Shown in pieces: positions 18,331 through 27,660 of a stretch of 64,000 nucleotides of DNA. Source of the DNA: CAXXOK01 sp964584315 (GTDB lineage: Bacteria > Bacillota > Clostridia > Christensenellales > Aristaeellaceae). Within the stretch, counting starts at the first letter, position 1; every line of letters starts with the position of its first letter. Where the stretch lies: the NCBI GenBank assembly GCA_964584315.1, contig CAZOZO010000001.1, positions 62,001-126,000 of the forward strand, read 5' to 3'. The position numbers and the translations under genes were made by a program. A model generated the notes under the pieces. That model was not told where the DNA came from, did no database searches, and was given only the letters and a program-made list of their open reading frames with translations.

Positions 18331-19674
18331 CTATACCTTGTCCATTGGACGAGCTATGTTGGCGCGTACCAACGGTATCAGTAGCCACAACCCCAGGGCA
18401 AACAGGGATACGACCAGCGCGCGAGAAGTGAAGAAGGCATGGTTGATGCTGTGATTGGAGGCCATCGCATACCAGGCGAAGGGCAAAACCCCTGTAAGGG
18501 CAAAGGAAAGACCCTGTCCGCGGGCGGTGATATATTCGGACCCTCGCGTCAACGTCGCGCGGCCATGCCTGCGGCGCAGCAGAAGGCAGCTTGCGACAAC
18601 CGCATAGCAGACCGTAAGCAGAAGCGCAACCGCCACATAGGCTTTCTTGGCGAAGATGCCCAGCACAGCACGAAGCACCGCCAAATAGCTGAACGAATCG
18701 CCGCGCGTCGTGTAGGAGCTGCGCTCGGTCACTTTGGCCAGCAGGTTGGGCAAAAACCAGCCATCACCGCTCAAGAGCGTCGCCAGTACCCATTTGCCTG
18801 CCCACATTCCGAAATACCCGGCCAGCCATGCGCCAAGCAGCACAGCGAAGCGCTGTGCCGCGACCTTGCGCGAGGCTGAAGGGTGCAGCAGCGTATGCAG
18901 CAGAAAGGGAACGCCGAACGTGGCGATGGGGTAGGTGAGGTAGTCGAAGTAGCTGGTAGCCATGCCCACCATCAGAAAAAATGCGGCCGCGCCGAAACCT
19001 GGGCGCGCTAGACGCGGGCAGTACAGTAGCACGAGCGCAGCGACGAGATAGAGGGTATACACACTGGAAAACTGCATCGAAAAGCCGGTGATAGCCGGTG
19101 TGATGGCTAACAGTGACAGGACGAACGCCGGTGCGGCGGTACTCAGACCCCGGCGATGGAAACCAAGCAGTACTCCCCCCAACAACAGCAGCTGCAGCGC
19201 CATTTGCAGGGCGCGGATGTCCATATAGCTGAACACGCACAGCAGGGGCTTGAGCCAGATAAGGAACCCCAGCCAGTACCGCGCGGAATCGACACTTCGC
19301 AGGTTTTCGGTGCCGCTGCGTGCATATTCGATCAGTGCGGTATCCATGCCCTGATAGGCATAGGCGGACACGTTGATAGCGCGGCGCAACAGGGGTTGAT
19401 CGTTTTCATGAACGGCGGCCATCAACATGGTGGCATCGGTCGTATTGTCCAACTGCGTGGTAAGGTAGCCTTTTACCAGCTGTTCGTAAGGGATTTCGCC
19501 CGTCTCCCATGAGCCGTCCAAGGCTTGCGCCGACAGTATCACATTTTTGGCGATGGGTGCCACGGGGATGGCGTATACCGCGACCAACAGCAGAAAACCG
19601 ACCGCGATGCCGCAGATCAGGATCATTGCAAGCCGAAACAGCGAGCCCCATAGGGTAAGAGCTGATTTTTGCAC
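18331..19674 (-). CDS. Polytopic membrane protein of unknown function
   Basis: This 447-residue protein has roughly ten hydrophobic segments, the first at residues 12-35, and a sizeable extracytoplasmic loop between the first two (about 36-130) with alternating acidic and polar residues. I do not recognise a named family. The layout (short N-terminal anchor, large loop, then many helices) and its coupling to the GT-C-like gene just upstream suggest a role in envelope glycan assembly; that is inference. The start is GTG 19674. It begins 12 nt after the upstream stop, so the two form an operon. Confidence 0.7.
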   Translation of the reverse strand: MQKSALTLWGSLFRLAMILICGIAVGFLLLVAVYAIPVAPIAKNVILSAQALDGSWETGEIPYEQLVKGYLTTQLDNTTDATMLMAAVHENDQPLLRRAINVSAYAYQGMDTALIEYARSGTENLRSVDSARYWLGFLIWLKPLLCVFSYMDIRALQMALQLLLLGGVLLGFHRRGLSTAAPAFVLSLLAITPAITGFSMQFSSVYTLYLVAALVLLYCPRLARPGFGAAAFFLMVGMATSYFDYLTYPIATFGVPFLLHTLLHPSASRKVAAQRFAVLLGAWLAGYFGMWAGKWVLATLLSGDGWFLPNLLAKVTERSSYTTRGDSFSYLAVLRAVLGIFAKKAYVAVALLLTVCYAVVASCLLLRRRHGRATLTRGSEYITARGQGLSFALTGVLPFAWYAMASNHSINHAFFTSRALVVSLFALGLWLLIPLVRANIARPMDKV

Positions 19675-19686
19675 AGGGAAACCCCC

Positions 19687-21306
19687 TTACGGTTTTTCGC
19701 AGGCATAAACGATCGTCATGGGCACGCCGTAGGAGCGAAGGGTGATTACGGGACGGAGCGCGGCGGGCGGCTGAAAACCGTTAATATTGGCATAAGTAAG
19801 GTTGGAAAGGGTATAAAAGCTGTCCAGATGCGCGGGATCATAGGGCACGGCAACAAGCCTGTCATCCTTCAGGTAGGTGATGGCCATGCTCAGCCCGCTG
19901 CGTGTACCGATATCGCTGGCAGCCACATGAACCGTCTCCTGTGGGCCTACGGTGGAAAGAAGTTGGGATAGTGCGTTGAGGCAGCTTACGTTCCAGTAAT
20001 CCAGCTCGAAACGCGTTTCCAGCCCATCCTTTGGCACGAGCGCGTTATAGTAGCCATATTGATAGGGATGGTTGGCAACGATGCCAAACGTAGCCACGCC
20101 GAGGCAGAGGGCCAGAGCGCCTGCCGCGATACGCCGCAGGGCAATGTGGCCCTTCAACCACTGCCAAAGCTGGCTCCAGCCGTAGAGCATCAGCAGCACC
20201 ATGGGGCCGTAGATAAAATACAAGTGGCGCCAACCGTTATACACAAGCACACGCAGCCCTGCGGAAGCCAGGAGCGGCATAAGCCAGAGCAGCGAAGCCA
20301 AGATGACTGCAAGCCCTTCGCTCTGCCGCAACGAGAGCTTCCCCTTCATGGCCGCCCAAGCGGCATGCGCTTGACCGAACAGGAGCAACGCCAGCGCCCA
20401 AATGGGCGTAGTGATGCCGATCATCACCGGCAGGTAGTGGAAGGGCAGGCGCTGTGACGCGGTAGGGATCAGGTTGCCAAGGTAGAGAATGGTGCCGTGC
20501 CAGCGCGAAAAACCGACGGCGTTTTTAAGCAGGTAGATGGGAAACCCTACAGGGTCGCTTAAAAAGGCGGGGGTCAGCAGCGCATAGAAAAGCACGCTCA
20601 TGGCGGCAGCAAACAGCCCAACGCCTACCGTGCGACGGTTTAAAAGCCTGCGAAGGCCCAACTGGCACAGTATGCCCAAGCCACAAAGGCCGCATACGGC
20701 CACCCCGATCACGCGGGTACCGGCACACAGCCCAGCCGCGAGGGCGAACGTGAGCCCTCGTCGCGCGGTGGGCTTCTCCGCGAGGCGGAGGGTCTGCCAC
20801 AGCGTGAAAAGCACCATGCTCATCAGCGCGATGTCCTTATTGTTGTAATGCGCATCCGCAAAAATACGGGGGGTCAGCACGAGCATCATCACGCCGAGGC
20901 ACGCCATACCGCGGGACAGCCCCATACGCCTGCCAATCGCGTACAGCGAATATGCACCTGCCATAAAGATAAGCCAAGTCTGCGCACGCCAGATCCTTGC
21001 CACCTGTGCGGGCGTCCAATCCGTGCGGCATACGGCCCAAAACACAGGGTAATAAAGGCAAATGCCATGGTCGCGCTCGATGCTTTGGGAAATCGGCGTC
21101 ACCTGCATCGCTTCCAGCGACTGCTTGTACGGCGTATCCAAGGGGATAAGCCGTGCATACTCCATCAGGGCCATGCGCAAAATGCCGATCTCGCCCAGCT
21201 CGTCCCAATTGACGCCATAATCCATCGCTGTCGCAAGCCCGATCAGGATCAGCGCGGCAAAAAAGAAAGCAACGAGCGCTTTCCCATACGGTTGAAGCCG
21301 GTGCAT
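19687..21306 (-). CDS. GT-C type glycosyltransferase-like membrane protein (PMT_2/ArnT-like)
   Basis: The 539-residue protein resembles lipid-carrier-dependent glycosyltransferases of the GT39/ArnT superfamily. After the first transmembrane helix comes NWDELGE, an acidic motif in the first outer loop as expected for GT-C catalysis. Later, PRIFADAHYNNKDIALM is typical of a bacterial PMT_2 subgroup. Some ten to twelve helices follow, with NGWRHLYFIYGP late in the protein. Sugar donor and acceptor cannot be read. ATG 21306 has AAGGAGG about 12 nt upstream, a long but acceptable spacing. It leads the two-gene operon. Confidence 0.75.
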   Translation of the reverse strand: MHRLQPYGKALVAFFFAALILIGLATAMDYGVNWDELGEIGILRMALMEYARLIPLDTPYKQSLEAMQVTPISQSIERDHGICLYYPVFWAVCRTDWTPAQVARIWRAQTWLIFMAGAYSLYAIGRRMGLSRGMACLGVMMLVLTPRIFADAHYNNKDIALMSMVLFTLWQTLRLAEKPTARRGLTFALAAGLCAGTRVIGVAVCGLCGLGILCQLGLRRLLNRRTVGVGLFAAAMSVLFYALLTPAFLSDPVGFPIYLLKNAVGFSRWHGTILYLGNLIPTASQRLPFHYLPVMIGITTPIWALALLLFGQAHAAWAAMKGKLSLRQSEGLAVILASLLWLMPLLASAGLRVLVYNGWRHLYFIYGPMVLLMLYGWSQLWQWLKGHIALRRIAAGALALCLGVATFGIVANHPYQYGYYNALVPKDGLETRFELDYWNVSCLNALSQLLSTVGPQETVHVAASDIGTRSGLSMAITYLKDDRLVAVPYDPAHLDSFYTLSNLTYANINGFQPPAALRPVITLRSYGVPMTIVYACEKP

Positions 21307-21559
21307 CGGTACGCTTGACCTCCTTGCATGGTTGCTGCCCATTGCAGCCGACGGCAAACAAAACGGAACGGTCACGGCCGACCGGCCCAACCGGCGGTGA
21401 TGGGATAACGGAGCAGCAACCTATCATGCTAAACGAAAACGGCCACAGACCTACACACTGATATGCGCGAGTGCTCATACGCACATACAAGTGACAGATT
21501 TCTTTTTGCGTGCAAGCACCGACTGTACCGGGTACCCGGCGATCTTCGCCTCCTAAAAC

Positions 21560-23194
21560 CTATTTGGTCGACTGCTTCTCCACAAGGTGCCCGGCACCGT
21601 AACGCTCACGCAGCTTTGGCTTTTCGATTTTGCCGGTGGGGTTGCGCGGCACCTCCGCAAAGATGATCTTGCGCGGGCGCTTGTAGCGAGGCAGTTCCAT
21701 GCAGAACTCCTCCACCTCGGCTTCGGTCATGCTCTCCCCCTGCTTCAGGTCGATGATGGCTGCGGCGATCTCGCCCAGCCGCTCGTCCGCCATGCCGATC
21801 ACGGCCACGTCCTTGACCTTCGGGTTGGCACGCAGGAAATCCTCGATCTGTACAGGGTAGATGTTCTCGCCGCCGCTGATGATGACGTCTTTCTTGCGGT
21901 CGACCAGGTAGATAAAACCGTCCTCGTCGCATCGGGCCATGTCGCCGGTGCAGAGCCAGTCGCCCTTGAGCACTTCGGCGGTCGCCTGCGGGTTTTTGTA
22001 GTAGCACTTCATCACACCGGGGCCTTTTACGGCCAGCTCGCCCACGGTGCCCTCGGCCACGTCGCGCATCTGCTCGTCCACGATGCGGGTCTGCCACAGG
22101 TAACCCGCCTTGCCGATGGCACCCACCTTGGCGACGTTCTCCACGCCCAGATGCACGCAGCCCGGCCCGATGGATTCGCTCAGGCCGTAGTTGGTATCGT
22201 ACTGCTGGCTAGGGAACACGCTGAGCCAGCGGGTGATCAGGCTGGGCGGAACGGGCTGCGCGCCCACATGCATCAACCGCCACTGGCCAAGCTGGTAGTC
22301 AGAAAGCTTTACATCGCCGCGCTCGATGCTGTCGAGGATGTCCTGCACCCACGGCACCAGCAGCCACACGATGGTCGCCTTCTCGTCGGATACAGCCTGA
22401 AGCACCCACTCCGGCTTGACGCCGCGCAGCAGCACGGCTTTGCTGCCAGCCAGCAAACTGCCGAACCAGTGCATCTTGGCGCCGGTGTGGTACAGCGGGG
22501 GAATGCAGAGGAACACATCGTCCTTGCCCTGGCTGTGGTGGTGCTGCTCGGTCAGGCAGGCGCTCACCAGCGCACTCTGGCTGTGCAAAATGGCCTTGGG
22601 GAAGCCTGTCGTGCCGGATGAGAAGTAGATGGCCGCGTCATCATCCTCCAAAAGCTCCACCGCTGGCGCGGTCGTGCTGGCGTAGACAATAAAGCGCTCC
22701 ATGTTGTCCGCAAAATCGGGCGTGTCGTCGCCTACGTAAAAGAAGTGGCGGATATGATCCAGCCGCTTCATCACCTGTGACACGCGGCCGACGAACTCCG
22801 GCCCCAGCAACAGCACCGTCGCATCCGACAGATCAAGGCAGTAGGCGATCTCCTCGGCGGTATAGCGGAAGTTCATGGGCACGGCCAGCGCGCCGGTCTT
22901 GAGCACGCCGAAGTAAAGGGGCAGCCACTCGATGCAGTTCATCAGCAAAATAGCCACCTTGTCGCCCTTTTTGACCCCGCGGGAGAGCAGCAGGTTGGCA
23001 AAACGGTTGGCGCGGCGGTCAAACTCGCGCCATGTAAGCTCGCGACGGTACTTGCCGCCGGAGGAGGACTCGATCAGGCTATATTCACGCCAGGTGACGG
23101 TATGGTCGGGCTGCAGCGCGGGGTTGATCTCCACCAGCGCGACCTCGTCGGGCTTGACGCGCGCATTTTTCTCAAGCAAGTCGGTAATCACCAT
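21560..23194 (-). CDS. AMP-forming acyl-CoA synthetase / ligase family protein
   Basis: This 544-residue enzyme belongs to the ANL superfamily, which activates carboxylates with ATP and transfers them to CoA. AMP-binding motif YFSSGTTGFPKAIL (about 190), the adenine-binding NYGLSE segment, the TGDMARCDEDGF motif and the hinge-region DRKKDVIISGGENIYP are all present, followed by the catalytic-lysine region NPTGKIEKPKLRERY. A medium or long-chain fatty acid substrate is plausible, but not provable here. ATG 23194 is preceded by GGGGAGG. It is monocistronic under a near-perfect promoter. Confidence 0.88.
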   Translation of the reverse strand: MVITDLLEKNARVKPDEVALVEINPALQPDHTVTWREYSLIESSSGGKYRRELTWREFDRRANRFANLLLSRGVKKGDKVAILLMNCIEWLPLYFGVLKTGALAVPMNFRYTAEEIAYCLDLSDATVLLLGPEFVGRVSQVMKRLDHIRHFFYVGDDTPDFADNMERFIVYASTTAPAVELLEDDDAAIYFSSGTTGFPKAILHSQSALVSACLTEQHHHSQGKDDVFLCIPPLYHTGAKMHWFGSLLAGSKAVLLRGVKPEWVLQAVSDEKATIVWLLVPWVQDILDSIERGDVKLSDYQLGQWRLMHVGAQPVPPSLITRWLSVFPSQQYDTNYGLSESIGPGCVHLGVENVAKVGAIGKAGYLWQTRIVDEQMRDVAEGTVGELAVKGPGVMKCYYKNPQATAEVLKGDWLCTGDMARCDEDGFIYLVDRKKDVIISGGENIYPVQIEDFLRANPKVKDVAVIGMADERLGEIAAAIIDLKQGESMTEAEVEEFCMELPRYKRPRKIIFAEVPRNPTGKIEKPKLRERYGAGHLVEKQSTK

Positions 23195-23238
23195 GTCGTT
23201 TTCCTCCCCTGTGGAGCACAAAATGAGCATTTGCCATG

Positions 23239-23267
23239 ATTATACGGCAGGGCGGAAACGTTGTCAA
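23239..23267 (-). promoter_or_regulatory. Consensus sigma-A promoter of the acyl-CoA synthetase gene
   Basis: On the minus strand TTGACA (23262-23267) and TATAAT (23239-23244) are both perfect and separated by 17 nt, about 45 nt upstream of the ATG. It is one of the strongest promoters in the window. Confidence 0.9.
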
Positions 23268-23512
23268 TGCGAGTGGGCATCGGCGGACAGGCGATACAGC
23301 GAAAGAACGGCCCGCAAAGCCGGTCGCAGGCTATTGCCCGAGTGCCGGGGCCATCACAGCGCAGCGGATGGATGTGCAGGTTGCTTCATGTTTATGCAAA
23401 ATGCCGCCAAGGCCATGCCAAGGCGGCGAGAGGCGAGCGCAAGCCACAGATTGCCCAACGTAACGCGGCAGAAGCAGGATTCGACGAATATGGGCTTAGG
23501 ACCAAGCATAAG
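23268..23512. other. Intergenic region between rpe and the acyl-CoA synthetase gene
   Basis: Apart from the promoter at 23239-23267 and the hairpin at 23397-23427, I see no gene or conserved element in this stretch. The short frames present have no ribosome-binding site. Confidence 0.6.
23397..23427 (-). terminator. Putative terminator downstream of rpe
   Basis: GCCGCC (23403-23408) pairs with GGCGGC (23422-23427), with an internal mismatch and an inner GGC-GCC pair. On the minus strand a short ATTTTGCA follows. It is a modest terminator for the long operon ending in rpe. Confidence 0.5.
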
Positions 23513-24145
23513 CTATATCGCGTGCACCGCGGCAACCAGTGCCGCAGCGTCCGGCACCTTGAAAAATGTGGTGCCCATGACCAGCGTATCCGCCCCCGCA
23601 TCGACTAAATGCGGCGCGTTGTCAAGGTTCACGCCGCCGTCCACCTCGATCTCGCCTGCAAAACCCATTTCGCGCAGGGCGCGTATCTTATCGTACATAG
23701 CAGGGTTGAGCGCCTGCCCGCCAAAGCCGGGCTCCACCGTCATGACCAGCACCAGGTCGAGGCTGGGCAAAATGGCCCGCAGAGTGTCCGCCGGGGTACT
23801 GGGGCGCAGCGATGCGCCCGCTCGCAGGCCCAGCGTGCGGATGCGCGCGATGGACTCGGCAAAGTGCTCCGCCTCCACATGCACGGTGATGCCGCTTGCG
23901 CCGTTTTCAGCAAAAACATCCACGTATTGCAGCGGGTCGATCAGCATCAGGTGTACATCGAAGTACATGGCCACTTCAGCCTTCATGTCCCTGAGCAACT
24001 GCGGGCCAAAGGAGATGTTGGGCACAAAAACGCCGTCCATCACGTCGAAGTGCACATAGTCCGCGCCTGTATCCCGTATCCTGCGGGCAGCCTCGCCCAT
24101 GCGCATGGTATCCGCCGCTAAAATCGACGGGGCGATCTTACTCAT
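23513..24145 (-). CDS. rpe: Ribulose-phosphate 3-epimerase
   Basis: Rpe interconverts ribulose 5-phosphate and xylulose 5-phosphate in the pentose phosphate pathway. The 210-residue TIM barrel carries the N-terminal APSILAAD, metal-ligand HFDVMDG and VHVE segments, MTVEPGFGGQ and EVDGGVN, all family signatures. The ATG at 24145 has GGAGG 7 nt upstream and overlaps the end of rsgA by 8 nt. Being last after rsgA matches the order in Bacillus and clostridia. Confidence 0.96.
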   Translation of the reverse strand: MSKIAPSILAADTMRMGEAARRIRDTGADYVHFDVMDGVFVPNISFGPQLLRDMKAEVAMYFDVHLMLIDPLQYVDVFAENGASGITVHVEAEHFAESIARIRTLGLRAGASLRPSTPADTLRAILPSLDLVLVMTVEPGFGGQALNPAMYDKIRALREMGFAGEIEVDGGVNLDNAPHLVDAGADTLVMGTTFFKVPDAAALVAAVHAI

Positions 24146-25028
24146 ACCGTTTCCTCCACGCTTCCTTGACTTTGGCGAGCAGCTGGTGGTAGCGCGCGAC
24201 GCGCGCGGCGGACAATTCGCCCGCGCGGGCGGCCTCCAGCGCCGCGCAGCCCGGCTCGCTCAGGTGGTAGCAGGGCTGAAAGTGACACAGCCCCTCATAG
24301 GGCGCAAAATCCGGATAAAAGCTTTTGAGCTCCACTGGATCCATGCGATCCCACAGATCCAACAGACTGAAGCCCGCGGTATCAAGCACCTGAAAGCCGT
24401 TCTGCGTATACAGCTCGGCGTGGCGGGTGGTGTTTTTGCCGCGCTCGATCTTGCGGCTCATCTCGCCCGAGGCGAGCGAGAGACCCGTGATGGCGCTCAA
24501 CAGCGTGCTCTTGCCCACGGCGCTCTGCCCCGCGAAGCAACAGATGCCCTCGCGCAGCACGCTTGCGAGCGCATCAAGTCCATCGCCCCGCTGCGCGCTC
24601 ACGGCCAGCACAGGCGCATCCGCGTGTGCATACTCCGCGCGCAGGGTATCCGCGAGGGTTTCGTCCAAGTCGCATTTATTGACAACGATCACCGGCGCGA
24701 TGCGCTGCCGCCGCGCCAGCACCAGCATGGTATCCAGCAGCAGGTAATCCGGCTCCGGCTTGGGGGCAAGCACGAACACAAGATGCCCGATGTTGGCGAC
24801 CGGCGGGCGGATCAATTCATTGCCACGGGGAAGGATAGCCTCGATCCAGCCGTGCTCCTCACCCAGGGGCGGGGTAAAGGTAATGCGGTCGCCCACCAAC
24901 GGGGTGATACCCCGCTTGCGGAATACGCCGCGCGCCCGTAGCACATGGACACCGCCCCGCGCGTCGCGCGCATAATAGAAGCCACCCACGCCACGCACGA
25001 TCACGGCCTGTTCACTCTGGGCGCTCAT
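24138..25028 (-). CDS. rsgA: Ribosome small subunit-dependent GTPase RsgA
   Basis: RsgA is a circularly permuted GTPase that checks late 30S assembly. The 296-residue protein has an OB-fold N-terminus, then permuted G motifs: G4 VVNKCDLDE first, then G1 FAGQSAVGKSTLLSAI, and G3-like DTAGFS. A C-terminal zinc domain follows with C and H ligands (CHFQPCYHLSEPGCAAL). The ATG overlaps the kinase stop (ATGA). Linkage with the PASTA kinase and phosphatase is conserved; in characterised Firmicutes RsgA can be phosphorylated by that kinase. Confidence 0.96.
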   Translation of the reverse strand: MSAQSEQAVIVRGVGGFYYARDARGGVHVLRARGVFRKRGITPLVGDRITFTPPLGEEHGWIEAILPRGNELIRPPVANIGHLVFVLAPKPEPDYLLLDTMLVLARRQRIAPVIVVNKCDLDETLADTLRAEYAHADAPVLAVSAQRGDGLDALASVLREGICCFAGQSAVGKSTLLSAITGLSLASGEMSRKIERGKNTTRHAELYTQNGFQVLDTAGFSLLDLWDRMDPVELKSFYPDFAPYEGLCHFQPCYHLSEPGCAALEAARAGELSAARVARYHQLLAKVKEAWRKRYE

Positions 25029-26911
25029 TGCAGGGTCACTTCCTGCTCCGCGATCAGCTCGCCGTTCACATACGCGCGGCAGGGGAGAGGGCCGGACAGG
25101 CTGGAGCTGACGGGGATGATGATGGCGTAGGCATCACCCGGGTTGGTCATGCCGCTGTACTGCTCGACTTCTTCGCCGTCTTCCACGAGCGTCACGCGCA
25201 GCGGTACGCTCTGGCTGCCCGCAGGCACGTCCACCGTTATTTCCGCATGGAAAGCCTTGCCCTTGATGCCGATGGTGATCGTGACCTGCGTGTCGAGCAC
25301 CGCCATGGTGCCCGCCGCGGGGCTCTGCGCCAGCACCGTGCCGATGGCGTCGTCCGATACGGCCTCGCCATACTCCACCTTGCCCACGGAGAGGTTGCTC
25401 TCCTTGAGGAGTTTCAGGGCGTCGTCATAGGTCTGTTTGGACAGGTCGGGCACGAGGGTGCTGCCGCCCGATACGGTCACTTCGATCTCCTGCCCCAGCA
25501 CGCAGGGGTTGCCCGCAATCGGGTTCTGGCCGATCACGGTATCGACGGCCTCTGTGGAGGGACTCTTGAACACCACCATGCTAAGGCCCATCTCCTTGAG
25601 CTTGGCGGTCGCGTCCGCACGGCTCAGGCCCATCAGATCCGGTGTGGTCAGCTGCGTGGGGCCAAGGCTCACGGTCACGACCACGCTGTCTCCCTTGCTC
25701 ATGTCCGAATCGGCCTCGGGCGTTTGCGATATCACGGTGCCCGCGGGGGCTTGGTCGTGGTAGACCTCGTTCTGCTGCCAGTTGAGACCCTCGCGCTTGA
25801 CCAGCGCCTGCGCCTCGGTCACGGTAAGGCCTACCAGATCGGGCGCGATGGCACTGTCGGTCACATTGCGCACGATGCTGACCACGCCGATCACCAGCGC
25901 GAAAAACACCATGACGCCGGTTGCGACGGTAAGCCCCGCAGAGATGCGCTTGCGACGCTTCAAAAGGGCCCTCATGCGCGCGGTCTGGCTGCCCGCACCC
26001 TGACGCTGCGGGGGCATGGCGGGGCGAGGCTTGACGGGCTGCTGGGGGCCGGGCATGGGTGCGCGCTCCGGCGTGGAGGTAGCGTCCTCCTTGCCCTCCT
26101 TGGCTTTCAGCAGCGCATCGGCCATTTCGCGGGCGGACTGATAGCGCTTTTTGGGCGATTTTTCCAACGCGCGCATGAGCACCGATATCACGGCGGGCGG
26201 CACGCTGGGGTTAAAGTCGGTCACGGGCGGCGGCGCGGCGTTGATCTGCTGCATGGCCACCGATACGGGCGTATCGCCCACGAACGGTACACGCCCGGTG
26301 AGCATCTCATAGAGCACGATACCGGTAGAGTAGATATCGCTGGTGGCTTCCACCACACTGCCGGTGGCCTGCTCGGGCGAGGAATAGTGCACCGAGCCTA
26401 CCACCGTATCGCCCTTGCTGATGGTAAAAGCGTTGGTCATGCGCGCAATGCCGAAATCCGCCACCTTAATGTGGCCATCCGCATTGACGAGCACGTTCTG
26501 CGGTTTGATATCGCGGTGGATGATGCCGTTTTCATGCGCGTGTTGCAAGGCGCTCAAAATGCGCACCGTGATCTGAATGGCCGTGTTCGTGTTGAGCTGG
26601 CCGCGCTTTTGAATGATCTCCTTCAGCGTGCTACCGCTGACATACTCCAGCACCAGATAGCGGAACTCGCCCTCCACACCCACATCCAGGAGGTTTACGA
26701 TATTGTGATGCGACATAAGGCTCGCCGCCTGCGCCTCGCGCTGGAAGCGTTCGAGAAATTCCTTGTCGCTGTTGTACTCGGATTTCAGGATTTTGATGGC
26801 GACGCTGTGGCCCGTACGGATATCCACCGCGCGGTACACCAGCGACATGCCGCCCTGGCCGATGAAATCCACCAGCTTATAGCGGTCGGCAAACACCATG
26901 CCTTTCATCAT
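25025..26911 (-). CDS. PASTA-domain Ser/Thr protein kinase
   Basis: This is the membrane kinase (PrkC/StkP/PknB type) that senses muropeptides or lipid II and regulates growth. The 628-residue protein has a eukaryotic-like kinase domain: IGQGGMSLVY glycine loop, VAIKILK lysine, HRDIKPQNVL catalytic loop, DFGIARM. A Pro/Arg-rich juxtamembrane linker leads to one transmembrane helix near 322-345. Three PASTA repeats follow (about 350-550). The last 80 residues form an extra beta-rich outer domain (DVPAGSQSVPLRVTLVEDGE), similar to the terminal domains on some clostridial PrkC proteins. The ATG lies 8 nt after GGAGGTG and overlaps the stp stop. Confidence 0.95.
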   Translation of the reverse strand: MMKGMVFADRYKLVDFIGQGGMSLVYRAVDIRTGHSVAIKILKSEYNSDKEFLERFQREAQAASLMSHHNIVNLLDVGVEGEFRYLVLEYVSGSTLKEIIQKRGQLNTNTAIQITVRILSALQHAHENGIIHRDIKPQNVLVNADGHIKVADFGIARMTNAFTISKGDTVVGSVHYSSPEQATGSVVEATSDIYSTGIVLYEMLTGRVPFVGDTPVSVAMQQINAAPPPVTDFNPSVPPAVISVLMRALEKSPKKRYQSAREMADALLKAKEGKEDATSTPERAPMPGPQQPVKPRPAMPPQRQGAGSQTARMRALLKRRKRISAGLTVATGVMVFFALVIGVVSIVRNVTDSAIAPDLVGLTVTEAQALVKREGLNWQQNEVYHDQAPAGTVISQTPEADSDMSKGDSVVVTVSLGPTQLTTPDLMGLSRADATAKLKEMGLSMVVFKSPSTEAVDTVIGQNPIAGNPCVLGQEIEVTVSGGSTLVPDLSKQTYDDALKLLKESNLSVGKVEYGEAVSDDAIGTVLAQSPAAGTMAVLDTQVTITIGIKGKAFHAEITVDVPAGSQSVPLRVTLVEDGEEVEQYSGMTNPGDAYAIIIPVSSSLSGPLPCRAYVNGELIAEQEVTLQ

Positions 26912-27618
26912 CCAGCGCTCACCTCCGTCACGCAGCCCAGCACAAGGCTCACGTTATCGTGGCCGCCGTGCGCCAGCGCCAGCTCCAGAAGCTTGTCTGC
27001 CGCGCGCTCGCCCTCCAGCGAGGCCAGCGTTTCGGCGATCTCTGCGTCCTCCAGCATGTTGTAGAGACCGTCGGAACAGATAAGCCATACGTCGCCAGTT
27101 TGCTTTTCCACACGCAAAAGATCGGGTTCGACAGCGGGGTCGGTACCCAGCGCGCGGGTAATTACACTGCGGTAGGGGTGCGTCTTGGCCATCTCCGGGG
27201 TGATCACGCGGTTGCGCACCAGTTCCGCCACAACGCTGTGATCGTCAGTGCGGCAAGCAAGCGCGCCATCGCGGAAGAGATAGGCGCGACTGTCGCCCAC
27301 ATGGCCGATGAGCATCTCCGTGCGGCCTTCCCACAGCATGGTGAGCGTGGTGCCCATGCCAGCCAGGGCCAACTCGTGCCGCTGCATGTCGAAAATGCGG
27401 CGGTTGGCGGCCTCGATGCTGATGCGCAGGGAGTTTTCTTCCGGCGTTTTGCCTTGCAGCACATTGCGCACCACCTGCACAGCGATGCGGCTTGCCGTTT
27501 CGCCGCCGCGGTGGCCACCCATGCCGTCGGCCACGCCATACAGGTTATGCGCCACCAGCAGTGAATCCTGATTGGAGGGGCGCACAAGCCCTTTGTGCGT
27601 CTTGGCATAAATCAGCAT
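26908..27618 (-). CDS. PP2C-type protein phosphatase (Stp/PrpC)
   Basis: This 236-residue metal-dependent phosphatase reverses phosphorylation by the adjacent PASTA kinase. Family motifs include RPSNQDSLL near the start, the metal-binding GVADGMGGHRGGETAS, GTTLTMLW, IGHVGDSRAYL, LICSDGLYNML and GGHDNVSLVLG. The ATG at 27618 is preceded by AAGGAGGG. The stop overlaps the kinase start, so stoichiometric coupled synthesis is likely. Confidence 0.96.
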   Translation of the reverse strand: MLIYAKTHKGLVRPSNQDSLLVAHNLYGVADGMGGHRGGETASRIAVQVVRNVLQGKTPEENSLRISIEAANRRIFDMQRHELALAGMGTTLTMLWEGRTEMLIGHVGDSRAYLFRDGALACRTDDHSVVAELVRNRVITPEMAKTHPYRSVITRALGTDPAVEPDLLRVEKQTGDVWLICSDGLYNMLEDAEIAETLASLEGERAADKLLELALAHGGHDNVSLVLGCVTEVSAG

Positions 27619-27660
27619 GGCGACCCTCCTTCACGATGGATTTTTGGGCTGGAAAGAACC

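Noticed and set aside
25028..27064. Plus-strand frame of 678 codons opposite the PASTA kinase
   Set aside because: Antisense shadow; the kinase frame has all catalytic motifs.
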